Assembly: GCF_025399195.1 (NCBI RefSeq)
Contig: NW_026252094.1
Coordinates: 124,001-188,000, forward strand
From: Umbelopsis ramanniana AG
Lineage: Eukaryota > Mucoromycota > Umbelopsidomycetes > Umbelopsidales > Umbelopsidaceae
Direction: 5' to 3'
DNA length: 64,000 nucleotides
A model generated the notes under the pieces. It worked only from the letters and a program-made list of their open reading frames with translations. It had not been told where the DNA came from and searched no databases. A program made the translations under genes and the position numbers. Of the stretch, positions 10,047-20,870 are shown piece after piece (the stretch's first letter is position 1; each line of letters opens with the position of its first letter).

Positions 10047-11705
10047 ATGCCATTAAGATCTCAACTTACAGCACGGTCATTCACCGAGAGAGTTGTTGGC
10101 CTCTTATTTCATGTATCGTATTTTTCTCTTTATATTATCATAACATATATGACAAACAAGTATATGTTCGTGGATGCTGCTCCTATACTACCGACAGCTT
10201 CTTGGGATCCACCTAATTTCACCTTGGATCTGTCTGGTGTCGCCGCTATCGTGGGCGGAGACGAAGCCGTGGCTGCTACCATAGCAGCATATACTACCGG
10301 GAACTCCTGGTTTGTGGGCGGATACCCTACTCCTGGCGCTTACGTGGTAGCGAAGTTTTTTGGACGGACCTTACATGGCTCTTGGTGGAATGGGGTTTTT
10401 CCAGGTGACCGCACTGATCTAGCTACCGCCTTCAGATTGCATGGTCCTTCGAAGTTCCATTATTACGGGATAAAGTCCGGATCGCAGCTCCCGCCCTTTA
10501 GCAATATTCCGGATTGCTTAATTAATGAAAAGCTCCTGCAAAAGATTAAGGACAACGAAGAATTGGTCGCTAAAGGTCAACCCAGTAATATCGATCTCAA
10601 AGAATTCAAGGGAAGAATTCACAACATCACAAAGAAAGGCGAACGTGGAACAGACTGTCTAATGTACATTTTCACCGCGGAAAACGGCTGGCAGAACGGA
10701 GATGAAGTCAATGTCACACCTAATCGAATCCATATGATAGTTGGTCTCTGCGCATCTTTACTCAATGCTGGTATTTGTGTTGTTCTTGCCCTCATGAATG
10801 ACTGGTTTGCCTTCTCTATTATTATTCTTGGAATGCTGGTTAACTTTCTGTTTATGGGAACCGTGAGTTCTTGCAAGATTACTGTGAAAAAGCACAACAT
10901 CAAAGAACCCAAAACCATCCCTCCTGGACATGGCATTTTCTCTCACAAAGATAATAATGTAATCATGGCCATTTTCGGAGACGAAATTTCTGTCAACAGC
11001 ATCACCAAGACCAGGCTTGAGGTGGGGCCGAAACGAAAATCTTCCAATTTCAAGCTTGGTATTTGCTGTATAACCATGTACATGCTGTTCCTGGCTCAGC
11101 TTATTATTCCCGCTCAAGCAAGCCTCATGGGACAGATCTTCTTTCTCGCCTCTTTGCTAATTGGTTGGTTTTCAAATGCATATTACTCTTCTTTGGATGC
11201 AACCAAGGCACAGCGTCAAATTGTAAAGGAAAACTGTGGAGCTAAAGCTGTAGCGGTTCTACGGGGTAACCGAACCTCAGTATTTTTGACATTGGCTATT
11301 CTGGCTCGAATGGAAGATGTATGCTTGAGAGGCGTATATCCTCCACTGCTTGGAGACAGCGACGCTTGGAAAAGTGCCATGACCTGCATTGCTGATTCCG
11401 TTACATCGAAGCGTCTAATCGTAAGCAAAGAAGTAATGAACTCTCATGTAGGAATTGATCTTCAAAACGCCTGGAAGACTGCCCATGAACTGAAGGAGAT
11501 GAATCATATCACCGAATTCTTGAGAAAGCTTGCCCAAACCAATGCGAACAATCGTGCTGCACTTGATCAAGGTAATCTTGCTGGTCTTGATCAAAGTAAT
11601 TATATTGAACTTGATCAAAACACTCCTCCTGAGCTCAATCAAACCAATCCTCCGGAATCCAGTCAAGAAAATCGTACAGATTCTCCCGCTGCTTCTGCAG
11701 CTTAA
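10047..11705 (+). CDS. fungal multi-pass membrane protein of unknown function, paralogue B
   Basis: This is a 552-aa single-exon protein. The first in-frame ATG is at 10047 (MPLRSQL). An N-terminal hydrophobic segment (SYFSLYIIITYM) is followed by conserved blocks shared with paralogue C: LDLSGVA, GGDEAVAAT, GAYVVAKFFGRTL, W..VFPGDRTDLATAFRLH and SNIPDCL. A central pair of membrane segments (about 235-275), PPGHGIFSH, SITKTRLEV, another pair (about 345-390) and an AQRQIVKENCGAKAV block follow. The C-terminus carries five 8-residue repeats (LDQxN-type) encoded by a 24-bp minisatellite. The hydrophobic pattern suggests about five membrane spans. No catalytic signature is recognised, so function is unknown. 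Confidence 0.8.
   Translation: MPLRSQLTARSFTERVVGLLFHVSYFSLYIIITYMTNKYMFVDAAPILPTASWDPPNFTLDLSGVAAIVGGDEAVAATIAAYTTGNSWFVGGYPTPGAYVVAKFFGRTLHGSWWNGVFPGDRTDLATAFRLHGPSKFHYYGIKSGSQLPPFSNIPDCLINEKLLQKIKDNEELVAKGQPSNIDLKEFKGRIHNITKKGERGTDCLMYIFTAENGWQNGDEVNVTPNRIHMIVGLCASLLNAGICVVLALMNDWFAFSIIILGMLVNFLFMGTVSSCKITVKKHNIKEPKTIPPGHGIFSHKDNNVIMAIFGDEISVNSITKTRLEVGPKRKSSNFKLGICCITMYMLFLAQLIIPAQASLMGQIFFLASLLIGWFSNAYYSSLDATKAQRQIVKENCGAKAVAVLRGNRTSVFLTLAILARMEDVCLRGVYPPLLGDSDAWKSAMTCIADSVTSKRLIVSKEVMNSHVGIDLQNAWKTAHELKEMNHITEFLRKLAQTNANNRAALDQGNLAGLDQSNYIELDQNTPPELNQTNPPESSQENRTDSPAASAA
11562..11681 (+). repeat. 24-bp coding minisatellite, 5 units
   Basis: Five in-frame 24-bp units encode LDQGNLAG, LDQSNYIE, LDQNTPPE, LNQTNPPE and SSQENRTD at the C-terminus of paralogue B. 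Identity fades from the first to the last unit. Paralogues A and C lack it. Confidence 0.8.
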
Positions 11706-14237
11706 ATTTTTATATATCGAGTTTTAAACTCTTTCTTTGTCTCTTGCTTCGAGTATATTTTGCCATCAAACATTTCTTCTCTATACAATCTTTTGTACCT
11801 AACCATTGCCACATACATACTGTAACAAACGTGTATCAAAAAAACTAACGTAATAAAATATATTTAATTATACAGGATGGATTCGTTGAATTGAGAAGGA
11901 AAGCAGTATGGTCAATAGAAAGTTCACTTTCGAGCACATACATCCTTTAACAGTTCATTGCATAGAGGCACTTGTGATGCTCACCAGAATTGCATCTCAT
12001 TTGACATTGTAAATTAAATTCAACAATGCTCAGCTATTGAAAAGCTAATAGAGCAAGCCTAGACATTATAGAGCATGGAACTTACCCTACATTTTTTGGT
12101 TAGGGGGTCACCAACCCCAAACCGCCAAATCATTTTTTCATTTTGACAAGTGAAGCTGAGCATACCTGCTGCAGTTCGTGCGGAACAGTTGGATGCACGG
12201 TCCCTCGAAATGCCTGTCACCGTATGGTGCTTTTGTCACGGCTGCGAGTAAATTGGAAGTTTCCATGAGCTCGCATCTGTCAGCAGCAAATGCATATAGG
12301 TAATTCCATGCGGTTGATGATAGCTTTGAAGGCAGCTCTCATCCGATAAGAACAAACTTACTTTCAGGCTGGTCAGCGGGCTGATGTTAGTAAGAAATGG
12401 AAACTATTGACCTGCGCAGTATTTTGATTACTTCTTTGGAGAAACCGCGTGTTTTAAACTTTGTCAACAATCTTGAAGAACCGCATGTTCGAACCCCCCA
12501 ACTAAAGCCGATACTGTTACACTGCTTTGAACAGAAAGGCGTCACCATTTGCACAAAATCAAGTAAGGGAATATGCTCATCATTTGTGGCAACCTGCGGT
12601 CGATCAATTGAAGAAAGTGGCTACAAATTTGTTCGCTTCGCGTCGCAGGCAATAGATTATTCGACTGTAAAATATTTGAATATTGGTCTGATGAAGGGTG
12701 CGGTCATGTATACCAACCTGTTTGCAGCAGCAGTAATATTGATCAATCAAGTGACCACAGATTTTTCTCCACAACGATTTTCACTGTAACCATTCATCGT
12801 CATGGAGAACAATCTGTGGCTGATAACATCGCTGATTGTGACGAAAATCTCAATTGCGAGACCAACTGAACTGCCAATATCGCAGAAAGATCATGAGATT
12901 CACTTCGTACTTTCTAGCCAACAACACTTTATTGATTGCTAGACTTAACATTCTCTATTTCAAGCCCCTTCAATTCAATTTACGGATACGTTCGCTTTGA
13001 TTATTTACAGACATGTTAAACTCTATCTTCGTACACTTAGATCCAATGCAGTAATCAGTGGAAACCAAAGCATATTACAAAATTATGTAATTGTCTCCGC
13101 AGACAGTGATATCGAGATGATCACAAAATTTCAGATTCTGTATTGCTCAAGTTGGTCGTTGAGGCTCAAAACCTTCTCGCTCTCCCAGGCTTGCCTAATC
13201 TATTTATGGCAAATCGCGATCGGATACTGTGATTTTTTGCCTCTATGTTTGACTGATCTGGAACCACATTTTACTTCTTGAATTTCTATGGCTATGGATT
13301 GTGATGATGATACTGATGTGTATAGACATTCTAGCGGCAATCCATAGCTGATCTACAAAGGAACGGTTCAACTTTGCAAAGTGCTCTGAGATGAACTCTT
13401 AAGAATATTGACCTGCGCATTGTTGCGTGTTGTAATTGCGGGCGATCAATTTCGAAAGGAACAGGATAAAAGGCGTGTTTCCTTATGTTTACTGGTATGA
13501 GAACGCATGGTACTCGGCTGACTACAAGCGCAGTTCCTTTGTGCCACAAGCGAATGGCAAGGTTTGGGATTCAGAGCCAGGACTCAGTCACAGCAATGTC
13601 AGTATACGACAAAATACCATACACCATCACCATCCTAAAGATTCATCATCTATGATTGCATTGGCATTTATTGCAATATGAGTAGGTATAACAGGAAATC
13701 ATAGGAAGAACATTTATTGCGAGAATCTCGTACTCATACCACAGAGTCTATAACAGATACACACATACCTCGACTTTTCTTCTGCTGCTAACCTTGTATC
13801 CTCCCCAATCCTGGCATGAGTGGTGATAAAGATGGTAGGCATGCGCCTCATCAAGTATATTTGTTTGCTTGGTGTTACCCGCCATAATGGACCACCAACG
13901 TCTTTGCTGGAGTAAGCTTTAGTCACTTCAGTTTCTCTGAGCGATCTACAACCCAGTATAGATCATAATGAGATCCACCAAGACATGAAGGATAAACCCC
14001 TGGTGCAAAGCTTAAGCTTGTAATATGGGTACGCAGTGGTAGCTTGGCAAATTGGCAACTAAAAACGTTGTAGTACAGTTGTTAGAGTGCAAACTCCTGT
14101 GTCGTGTTACATCGCAAAACCCAATCTTGCTTGTTTGATTTCAGTCGTGGCTTCTCCCATTTTGCCCAGAACAGCTCTTCTTTTCGTGGTCGAAGAGCCA
14201 TATTCATTAGATATCACAGTTGGAATTGGTTTCGAAC
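11706..14237. other. intergenic, no gene recognised
   Basis: This 2.5-kb spacer lies between paralogues B and C. An open frame of 130 codons (12397-12786, plus) has no recognisable signal and reads like chance. The phrase ATTGACCTGCGCA occurs near both 12405 and 13405, hinting at an old local duplication. The stretch just before 14238 should hold the promoter of paralogue C. Confidence 0.45.
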
Positions 14238-15980
14238 ATGCATCAGTTCAGCAGCAGGAAAGCGCCAATCCGTGCCTCCGACGTAGTTTTGCCGAGTCTG
14301 GTTTACACTATTGCCAACTACGTCGTAACCAAGTATCTGTCGGTACGAGCAGCATCACTTGATGTTTTAGAAACCTGGGACCCTGATTTTAACTTGGATT
14401 TGTCCGGTGTAGCCGGATTTCTCGGTGGTGATGAAGCTGTTTCAGCTACAGTTGCGGCATTCAGTACAGGCAATATTGGTTGGACAGGTTGGTATGCTTC
14501 ACCTGGAGCGTACGCAGTAGCAAAGTATTTCGGAAGAACTTTGGAAGGAAAGGTTTGGAAGGCCTGCTTCCCTGGAGAACGCGTCGACTTGTCCGAGGCT
14601 TTCAGGCTACATTCCATCTCAAATTATCAATTCTACGGACTAGAATCCTTTACAAAATGTCGACCGCATAGTAACATACCTGACTGCTTGGTGGCGGATG
14701 TAGACAAAATCATTGCTGAGGACAAGCTCATTGTATTCAAACCACTCGATCTTGAAACTGAACGTACGCAGCCTGGTCAGGATTCTTTGCCTAAAAAGGA
14801 TGAGCAACTGGAAAATGGGACGCCAGCCTTAGTTCACATATTCACAGTAGGGGAACAGAGTAAAGATGAGCAGTCGTCAAGCAACCATTCAAATGAAACT
14901 CCGAGTCCAAAGTCTTGGGTTACTACTGATTTCTATAAGATATCTCCAAGCATTAAAAAAGCAATGTACGGCGTGGTTGCTCTGGTCGTGGACTTGGTCT
15001 TCCTTGCTATTCTGGGTCGTATCAGAGACTGGTGGATTCTATCTATTATTTTGGCAAGTCTAGTGTGTAACTTCTTATTTGTTACTTCCCTCCGATCGTG
15101 CAAAATCGAAGTAGTGAAGCACAAAGTGTCATCCCTGGATACACCTCCTGGGCACGGTATCTTTGCACATGATACAGAAAACACCTTTATGGCTGTGTTT
15201 GGAACCGAGGATATGATGAACAATATTGCAAAGACAAAACTGCAAGTCACCCGTAACAGTACCATATGCACCAAACGTCCAAGTACAGAACCCACTGAAA
15301 GTACAAATACCATTTTCTCTGAACTCTGGACTGGTTTGGCATGTATGTCGATGCAACTGCTGTTCTTGGCACAAATTCTCATCACGCCTCAAGGAACTCT
15401 TGCTGGTCAAATCATATTTCTAGCGTCCCTGCTCGTTGGTTGGATAGCAAATGCATGTTATTCATACATTGATGTCACTGAAGCGCAGCGACAAATAGTT
15501 CGAGATAATTGCGGTGCAAAGCATGTCCTGACGTTGCAAGGCGATAGAACTCAAGTTTTGCTAACTTTGGCGTTTTTGGTAGACCTAGAAGGTGACGATT
15601 TCATAGAAATATATACCAATCTACTCGCAAAGTCAGCAGACTGGAAGACAGCATTGAAAGCCGTATCCGACAAAGTGAAGAACAAACGCCTTAAGAATGA
15701 ACAAAATATATCCCTTCAATCTGAAGGCAACCAGAGTGAGTGTAATCAGATCGGAAGCCCATTCAGCGAGCGTCTGCAAAAGGCCATCGCCGGTGCAAAA
15801 AATACCCTCGACACCGTAGATGTGAACAGTGAGCTGCATAACAACATACAAAAATTCAAAGAATTTCTGGAAGGACTGAAAACTCAGTCTTTGAACCAAC
15901 AGCGTTCTAGTGCACAAAGCAGTCCAACATTAGAAGCAATCATTGTAGAAGACGCCGACAATGGATTACACGACATATAA
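14238..15980 (+). CDS. fungal multi-pass membrane protein of unknown function, paralogue C
   Basis: This is a 580-aa single-exon protein with its first in-frame ATG at 14238 (MHQFSSRK). It shares all the blocks of paralogue B: LDLSGVA, GGDEAVSAT, GAYAVAKYFGRTLEG, FPGERVDLSEAFRLH, SNIPDCL, PPGHGIFAHD, NIAKTKLQV, LAQILITPQGTLAGQIIFLA, and AQRQIVRDNCGAKHV. Two pairs of membrane segments lie in the centre and toward the C-terminal half. A longer hydrophilic linker (about 165-235, rich in Ser, Glu and Gln) precedes the first central pair. The C-terminal 110 residues are polar and unlike paralogue B. Same orientation as B. Function unknown. Confidence 0.8.
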   Translation: MHQFSSRKAPIRASDVVLPSLVYTIANYVVTKYLSVRAASLDVLETWDPDFNLDLSGVAGFLGGDEAVSATVAAFSTGNIGWTGWYASPGAYAVAKYFGRTLEGKVWKACFPGERVDLSEAFRLHSISNYQFYGLESFTKCRPHSNIPDCLVADVDKIIAEDKLIVFKPLDLETERTQPGQDSLPKKDEQLENGTPALVHIFTVGEQSKDEQSSSNHSNETPSPKSWVTTDFYKISPSIKKAMYGVVALVVDLVFLAILGRIRDWWILSIILASLVCNFLFVTSLRSCKIEVVKHKVSSLDTPPGHGIFAHDTENTFMAVFGTEDMMNNIAKTKLQVTRNSTICTKRPSTEPTESTNTIFSELWTGLACMSMQLLFLAQILITPQGTLAGQIIFLASLLVGWIANACYSYIDVTEAQRQIVRDNCGAKHVLTLQGDRTQVLLTLAFLVDLEGDDFIEIYTNLLAKSADWKTALKAVSDKVKNKRLKNEQNISLQSEGNQSECNQIGSPFSERLQKAIAGAKNTLDTVDVNSELHNNIQKFKEFLEGLKTQSLNQQRSSAQSSPTLEAIIVEDADNGLHDI

Positions 15981-16360
15981 GATCATTAGGCGGAGATTGT
16001 TTAGCAAATGGCGAACCCTAGGTCTACATAGCTAAAGTAGTTTAACATGATGGTCAGTGGTATCAACAGGGGAAAAATAAAAATTTCAAAAATTGGACAT
16101 TATGGTGATTGCTGTTGTCGACAGCCAGCCTTTCCACCCGTTACAATATTCATCGTGGACATACCACCATCCATTCCTTAATAAATCAACTAATCAAAGC
16201 ATATTCAAAACCTACCTCCATATTAATTCTCGTATGACTGTAACATTCAGCGGATGGGCACCGCCCGTGATTCAAGATTCACAAACAAAATCATAGTAAT
16301 TTTTATTTCATATATGGTCGATTATTACTACAGCTCAACTTCAGCTGGCTTCGTCTCCTT
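15981..16360. other. convergent intergenic spacer
   Basis: This 380-bp spacer lies between the convergent 3' ends of paralogue C and the NmrA-like gene. It should hold both 3'UTRs and poly(A) sites. No gene is seen. Confidence 0.5.
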
Positions 16361-17269
16361 TTAACCAAAGTAGGCCATGACACTCTGCTTGTTGCGCTGA
16401 AGGTAGTCGTCAAAGGTGTTGAGCTTAATTTGATATTCTTGTAGTTGATCCCTTGTATCGCTCGGCTGAAGTAGATTGAAAGCTTCCCATAAACCAAGTA
16501 TAGGTGGAAAACAACCTCTGTTTTTTGCGTCCTCAAAAGATAGACACTCAGCCTTGGCTTCGATACCGATGTTTCGAGTAACTTTCTCCGCAATTTCAGG
16601 CAATGTAAGTGCCTCAGGTGCTAGATCAATGATTTTTTCGTTGTATTGCTCTGGGTCAGAAAGCGCAGCCTGACAGAACTTTGCAATCACTAAGCTATCA
16701 ACCAGCGGAATCTTGGTAGATTCTTTCAATGTGGCTACAAGCACATGTTCCTTTTGAAGATGAGGAAACTGAATAGCTGATATTCTGCCGAAAAAATTGT
16801 CCATGAAGGTACATGGTCTGACTACAGTCCAATATTTGAATCCAGCGTTCGCAATCCTCTCTTCAGCCGTGGCCTTGTTCTCGAATACAGATGTCTTTGG
16901 ATCATAGCCTGGGATTTCCTTTCTACGCTCCACCATATAAGCGCTCATATAAACAGCAGTGTTTACACCAGCGTCCTTGCAAGCGGTGATGACATTTTCT
17001 ACGTGGGTCACTTCCATGGTCGATCCCATGGTGGGTACAGCGTTAACAAACACACCTTCAACCCCTTGTGCGGCGGTCCTGATGGAATTCAAGTCATTAA
17101 AATCACCCTTGAAAACCTTTACACCCAACGCATGAAGCTCTTGAGAGACTTCTGAATCTTGGGATCTTACCAAAGCGTGAACATTCCACTGTTCCTCCAA
17201 TAGAACACGCACCAGTAATTTACCCACTGTTCCGGTTGCAGCAGTGACGAGGACGGTTTTTGAAGTCAT
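16361..17269 (-). CDS. NmrA-like NAD(P)-binding protein (atypical SDR)
   Basis: This is a 302-aa single-exon protein. The start at 17269 (MTSKTVLVTAATGTVG) is chosen because the Rossmann strand and its TGxxGxxG-type motif begin right there and a TATA-like box lies about 65 bp upstream; an in-frame Met 36 codons further upstream would place that box inside the coding region. HALVRS follows the second strand, as in NADP-preferring NmrA/quinone-oxidoreductase-2-like proteins. VVRPCTFMDNF corresponds to the family's 'RP..FM.N' block. Members are redox sensors or reductases in the cytosol. The substrate is not predictable. The gene is convergent to paralogue C. Confidence 0.85.
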   Translation of the reverse strand: MTSKTVLVTAATGTVGKLLVRVLLEEQWNVHALVRSQDSEVSQELHALGVKVFKGDFNDLNSIRTAAQGVEGVFVNAVPTMGSTMEVTHVENVITACKDAGVNTAVYMSAYMVERRKEIPGYDPKTSVFENKATAEERIANAGFKYWTVVRPCTFMDNFFGRISAIQFPHLQKEHVLVATLKESTKIPLVDSLVIAKFCQAALSDPEQYNEKIIDLAPEALTLPEIAEKVTRNIGIEAKAECLSFEDAKNRGCFPPILGLWEAFNLLQPSDTRDQLQEYQIKLNTFDDYLQRNKQSVMAYFG

Positions 17270-18276
17270 ATTGTTTATCAACTGAGGCCAACAGGAACCA
17301 ATATCTCTCACAATCCAAAATTTTGCCACCCTTAAATACCCTGGAACTCCCGTGGGTAAAGGATAATTCATTTTCAATTACGCCTTTGACCGCAGCACAT
17401 CTCCACTTCATGCAAATTTACGCTCGTGGTAACTTTCCACATGGTTGTCAACAAGGTAGATATGTATTGATGCCAAGATTTTTAGATCCACAGCCCGCCC
17501 ATAAGCTTCATAAGTGAAGATCTAAGGAAGATCTAAGCAAGATCATGTAGGTAAACTGATCCATCGACTTCTTGCTAGCTTCTTGATGCCAAGCTGCATC
17601 GTCAAAAAACAGCCTGTAATGCTACTGGTGGCCTGCTCCCATGTTATCCCGCTTGATCGAGCGGACCCTGCATCTGCGTTTGGCGGATATTTGATGGTAG
17701 AGATTGACTGCGGTAAGGGCGTGCTAACGATCGGACAGTAAGCTGCAAGAAAATCTCAACGGCTTGGCTCATTTTTCAAACAAGGTAGGTTCTCAGTGAC
17801 TCATATTCGAAAATAATTGCCATGGCTATTACCTACTTGGCTTGGTAACACTGGTTATCATATAAACACTCACTACCATCACAGCTACTCCCAAGGCCAC
17901 TACCGCTAAGACCATCTCTAACGGCGACCGTTCAGATGAAATGCTAAATCAGTGGATATGCATAATCATCGTTCCTGGATTACCGTGAGAGTACCAATCT
18001 TATTGGCACTCTCACTTTGGATACTAACTTTGGGATACACCGTTGGACTGGCGTATCAAACTGACATTTGCATGTCAAAGTGTTCGAAATGGCTATGGCG
18101 CGCATTGACCACTTTTTGCGTGAAATTGAAGCACTTTCGTAGGTTGTGTAGGATCGCGGTAAGCTGTTTTATTTACAAGGCATTTGATGCAGTGAATCTT
18201 CTCTTCTCTCTCATTACACTAACTTTTATGTTTGACTTACTTTCTAAAGAGCCTCATATCGAAACAATCCCACATA
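17270..18276. other. intergenic, no gene recognised
   Basis: This region is upstream of the NmrA-like gene. An open frame with one hydrophobic segment starts at an ATG at 17958 (plus, to 18287), but its second half lies inside the tandem repeat of the Cys-rich family, antisense to it, so I do not call it. Nothing else is seen. Confidence 0.45.
17331..17340 (-). promoter_or_regulatory. TATA-like box of the NmrA-like gene
   Basis: GGTATTTAAG on the minus strand lies 62-71 bp upstream of the ATG at 17269. It supports that start over the farther upstream Met. Confidence 0.5.
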
Positions 18277-18860
18277 CTAAGAGATAATACTTATGGCCAC
18301 AAGATCAAATAGAGCATAAGCTCTCTTAGAACTTCCGCTATCAGGAAGATGCACTTGCACCATAGAACCAGAACTAGGATTTTTGCCTCGCAATTGATAT
18401 CTTACGTCTTGGAACCAGTCAATCGCAAATAATGTGGCATCATGAGGTCATAAAGATCAAAGCAGTTTTCTACAAGTTAAAGGTTGAATGACGGACAAAG
18501 ATAATCGATAACTGTCGCTTTTTCTGTTTTTTTTACTTGTTCGTAACAAATTGTTGCATTGTAGTTAGGTCCTGCGCTGGACATTTTAGCACCGGGAAAC
18601 CAACACTGTATATTATCATCTATAATTGAGGGGGGAAAAATTCCCTGAGGTAGTAACATTTGTTCCTTTAGCTATTTATTTCGGTGACTGGACATTTGCT
18701 TTGTGGAACGGAAAGCTCCAAGAGCACAGATACACCAAACTAGTCGGTTCTGTCCGACACACCAGCAACACTCTAAGCCTCGCATCCAAGCGTTCATGCT
18801 CCAATCTAACACCGATGGCGGTCAAAATAGACAAGCTATGACTACTTCGAAAATGTTCCA
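18277..18860 (-). pseudogene. pseudogene of the Cys-rich GPI-type family (unit A)
   Basis: This region aligns with the genes at 19429 and 20205. The block NYNATICYEQV and the following YLCPS are preserved, but the frame then reaches a stop where the intact copies read on through CIV..C. A shifted frame carries the diverged tail down to a stop at 18277-18279. Upstream, the position equivalent to a GTAAGG in units B and C reads GCGAGG. The Cys pair CPT..C near the middle is also lost. This is a dead copy of a host gene. Confidence 0.65.
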
Positions 18861-19428
18861 CTATTTGAGAGCCACAGTTGATAAAGGATACGTAACTGTG
18901 ACCTCTTTCTCGCGCTCAGCATCATGAATTTCCGCACCTTTTCAATGGGTTGTATGCAGGGGTTTTCCTTGGCACATCAGAACCTACTTAGGTGAAAGCG
19001 TTTGCCTGACGAAACTATCACGGTTCTGTATCGACACCAAGTCTCGTCTATCGACACCAAGCTGTCAAATTCAACCGCAAGTACATATGCAGCGTGCAGA
19101 GAGGTAGCGAGAAACATCGATGCCCTCAAGACCCAAAATCATAATGAAGGACTATGAATTCATACATGTTATAAACTCATACAACAAGAAAGAAATTGCT
19201 TTTGGTAGGAATCATCAGAGCCGCAAACCGGGTAATGTTTTTATTTGTTTAAGTATAAAAATGGTTATACACCTGCATTGACCACTTTTGCAATTGTTGA
19301 AGCACCTCTGATAGCTGTAATGAGTAACAACGGGCTAGCTTTATTTTACAAGAACATCTTCACAATCGGAACCTTCTATGGTCTCTCTTAGCATGTTATC
19401 TGTATGGTTGGCTATTGTCCAATAAGCT

Positions 19429-19941
19429 TCATATGGAAGCACTACCACATACCAAGAGACTGATACCTATAGCGAGAAGAGCAACCAACGTATCTCTTCT
19501 TAAAGAACTTCCACTACTTGGGAGAGATATTTGCACCAAAGGAACAGATATACCATCTTTCTCGCATTCGATATCGTATTTATTTAAGCCAGTCAAATTC
19601 AAGTATTCTGGTGTCAGGAGGTTCTGAAGATCGTTGCAGTTTGCTGCAATGCACAAGTTTATCGATGGACAAGAGTAGTTGAGAGCTAGCCCACCGCCTA
19701 TTGCGGTTACGTTTTCGTAGTAAATCTTGGCACTGTAGTTAGCACAAGCTTGTGTTGGACAATTATCAGGATTTACCCAATTGCTCGCACTACTATTCAT
19801 AATTGGTAGGAGAAGGATAGCGGAGGTAGGCACTTTTATTCCCTGTCTATTTATTCCTGCTGAAAATGATTTTGTGGAACCAGAATCGTAAGACCACGAG
19901 ATTGTGTATATTTCACAAGGACAATGTACGGTTCTACTCAA
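19429..19941 (-). CDS. small Cys-rich GPI-type surface protein, 5' end unresolved (unit B)
   Basis: The reading frame stays open for about 170 codons up to 19941 but has no suitable ATG at its 5' end, so a first exon with the signal peptide is missing or lost. The conserved part reads NCPTQACANYSAKIYY, SCPSINLCIAANCNDLQNL and NKYDIEC, with several Asn-x-Ser/Thr sites. It ends in a hydrophobic tail (LVALLAIGISLLVCGSASI) preceded by small residues, as in GPI-anchor signals. The most similar sequence in the window is the copy at 20205. A cell-surface location is inferred. It may be a gene with an unseen upstream exon or another decaying copy. Confidence 0.45.
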   Translation of the reverse strand: MSRTVHCPCEIYTISWSYDSGSTKSFSAGINRQGIKVPTSAILLLPIMNSSASNWVNPDNCPTQACANYSAKIYYENVTAIGGGLALNYSCPSINLCIAANCNDLQNLLTPEYLNLTGLNKYDIECEKDGISVPLVQISLPSSGSSLRRDTLVALLAIGISLLVCGSASI

Positions 19942-20204
19942 GGCTGCGCATAACTCTCTAAGCCTTACATACTGGAACTACGTACCCACAGCTAATATCT
20001 ATCGTGGCAAAAGCAAGATTTTTTGTATCTTACGAACATAAACCGGTAATTGCATCAATTGACCATCTTTGCAGTGTAAAGCACTTTTCCAGATGCGTTG
20101 GATAACGGAAGTCAATTTATTCAAGATACCAATTGAAGCAACGAAACATTCCCTCTTCTATTTCATCATGTCATCGATGTTGTTAACTGGCTATCTAACA
20201 AGCC

Positions 20205-20732
20205 TCAAACGGAAACATTACTACACACAAAGAGACTGATACCTATGGCGATAAGAACTAGTAAACTATCCCCTCTCACGGAACCTCTACCACTTGCTGG
20301 TGATATCAGTACTATGCCACTAGTATCTTCTTCTTTCCCTTTGCAATCGATATCATATCTATTAGGAGCAGTCAAATTCCAATTATTTGGCGTCGAGAGG
20401 TGCTGAAAATCGCTGCAGTCAGATACAATACACAGGTTGATTGACGGACAAAGGAACTTGGTAATCGTCTCTTGTTCTGTTTTATTTACTTGTTCGTAAC
20501 AAATTGTTGCATTGTAGTTAGGGCAAAATTGCGTAGGGCATTTAGCACCTGCTGTTGCACACATCATAGTATTGTTCATGGTTGATAGGAAAGGATAGCT
20601 GAGGTAGCTACCCTGGATCGTCTCGCTATTTATCCCGACTAAAAGCGTTTTTGTGGAACTGAAAGTTTCCAAGAACGCTAACTGTGTACAATCCACACAG
20701 ACATATACGGTTTTGTCCAACACTACGCACAC
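20205..20732 (-). CDS. small Cys-rich GPI-type surface protein, 5' end unresolved (unit C)
   Basis: This frame of about 175 codons is the best preserved copy: KCPTQFCPNYNATICYEQV, LCPSINLCIVSDCSDFQHL, NRYDIDC, then a hydrophobic C-terminal tail (LLVLIAIGISLFVCSNVSV). N-glycosylation sites (NYNATI, NKTE, WNLT) are plentiful. A TATA-like TTATATATCT (minus) lies at 20861-20870 and an ATG at 20826, but that ATG's frame ends after 23 codons. A GTAAGG..CACAG pair (20682-20755, 74 nt) looks like an intron, yet joining it to that ATG does not give the open frame. The 5' structure is therefore unresolved. No named family is recognised. Confidence 0.5.
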   Translation of the reverse strand: MCVVLDKTVYVCVDCTQLAFLETFSSTKTLLVGINSETIQGSYLSYPFLSTMNNTMMCATAGAKCPTQFCPNYNATICYEQVNKTEQETITKFLCPSINLCIVSDCSDFQHLSTPNNWNLTAPNRYDIDCKGKEEDTSGIVLISPASGRGSVRGDSLLVLIAIGISLFVCSNVSV

Positions 20733-20862
20733 GCAGCTAACTCTCTAAGCCTTACATCGACGCATTAATTGCCCTGTATCTAGCATTGATCGCAGTCAAA
20801 GTTGGAATTCCACAAGTAGCTCTCATGGTTCTGCTACTTGAGAGCCACAGCTGATAGGGAAG

Positions 20863-20870
20863 ATATATAA
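20863..20870 (-). promoter_or_regulatory. TATA-like box of unit C gene
   Basis: TTATATAT on the minus strand lies about 40 bp upstream of the first ATG (20826) and 130 bp upstream of the open frame of the Cys-rich gene. Confidence 0.35.

Noticed and set aside
12397-12789. 130-codon plus-strand frame between unknown membrane paralogues B and C
   Set aside because: Starts with ATG but shows no hydrophobic pattern, domain or similarity to its neighbours.
17958-18287. Plus-strand frame with one hydrophobic segment (MHNHRSW start)
   Set aside because: Its second half lies antisense inside the tandem repeat of the Cys-rich family, and the frame is not kept in the other repeat units.
20682-20826. 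Candidate first exon and intron for the unit C Cys-rich gene (ATG 20826 with GTAAGG..CACAG)
   Set aside because: The join gives a frame that ends within about 20 codons and does not enter the conserved frame.
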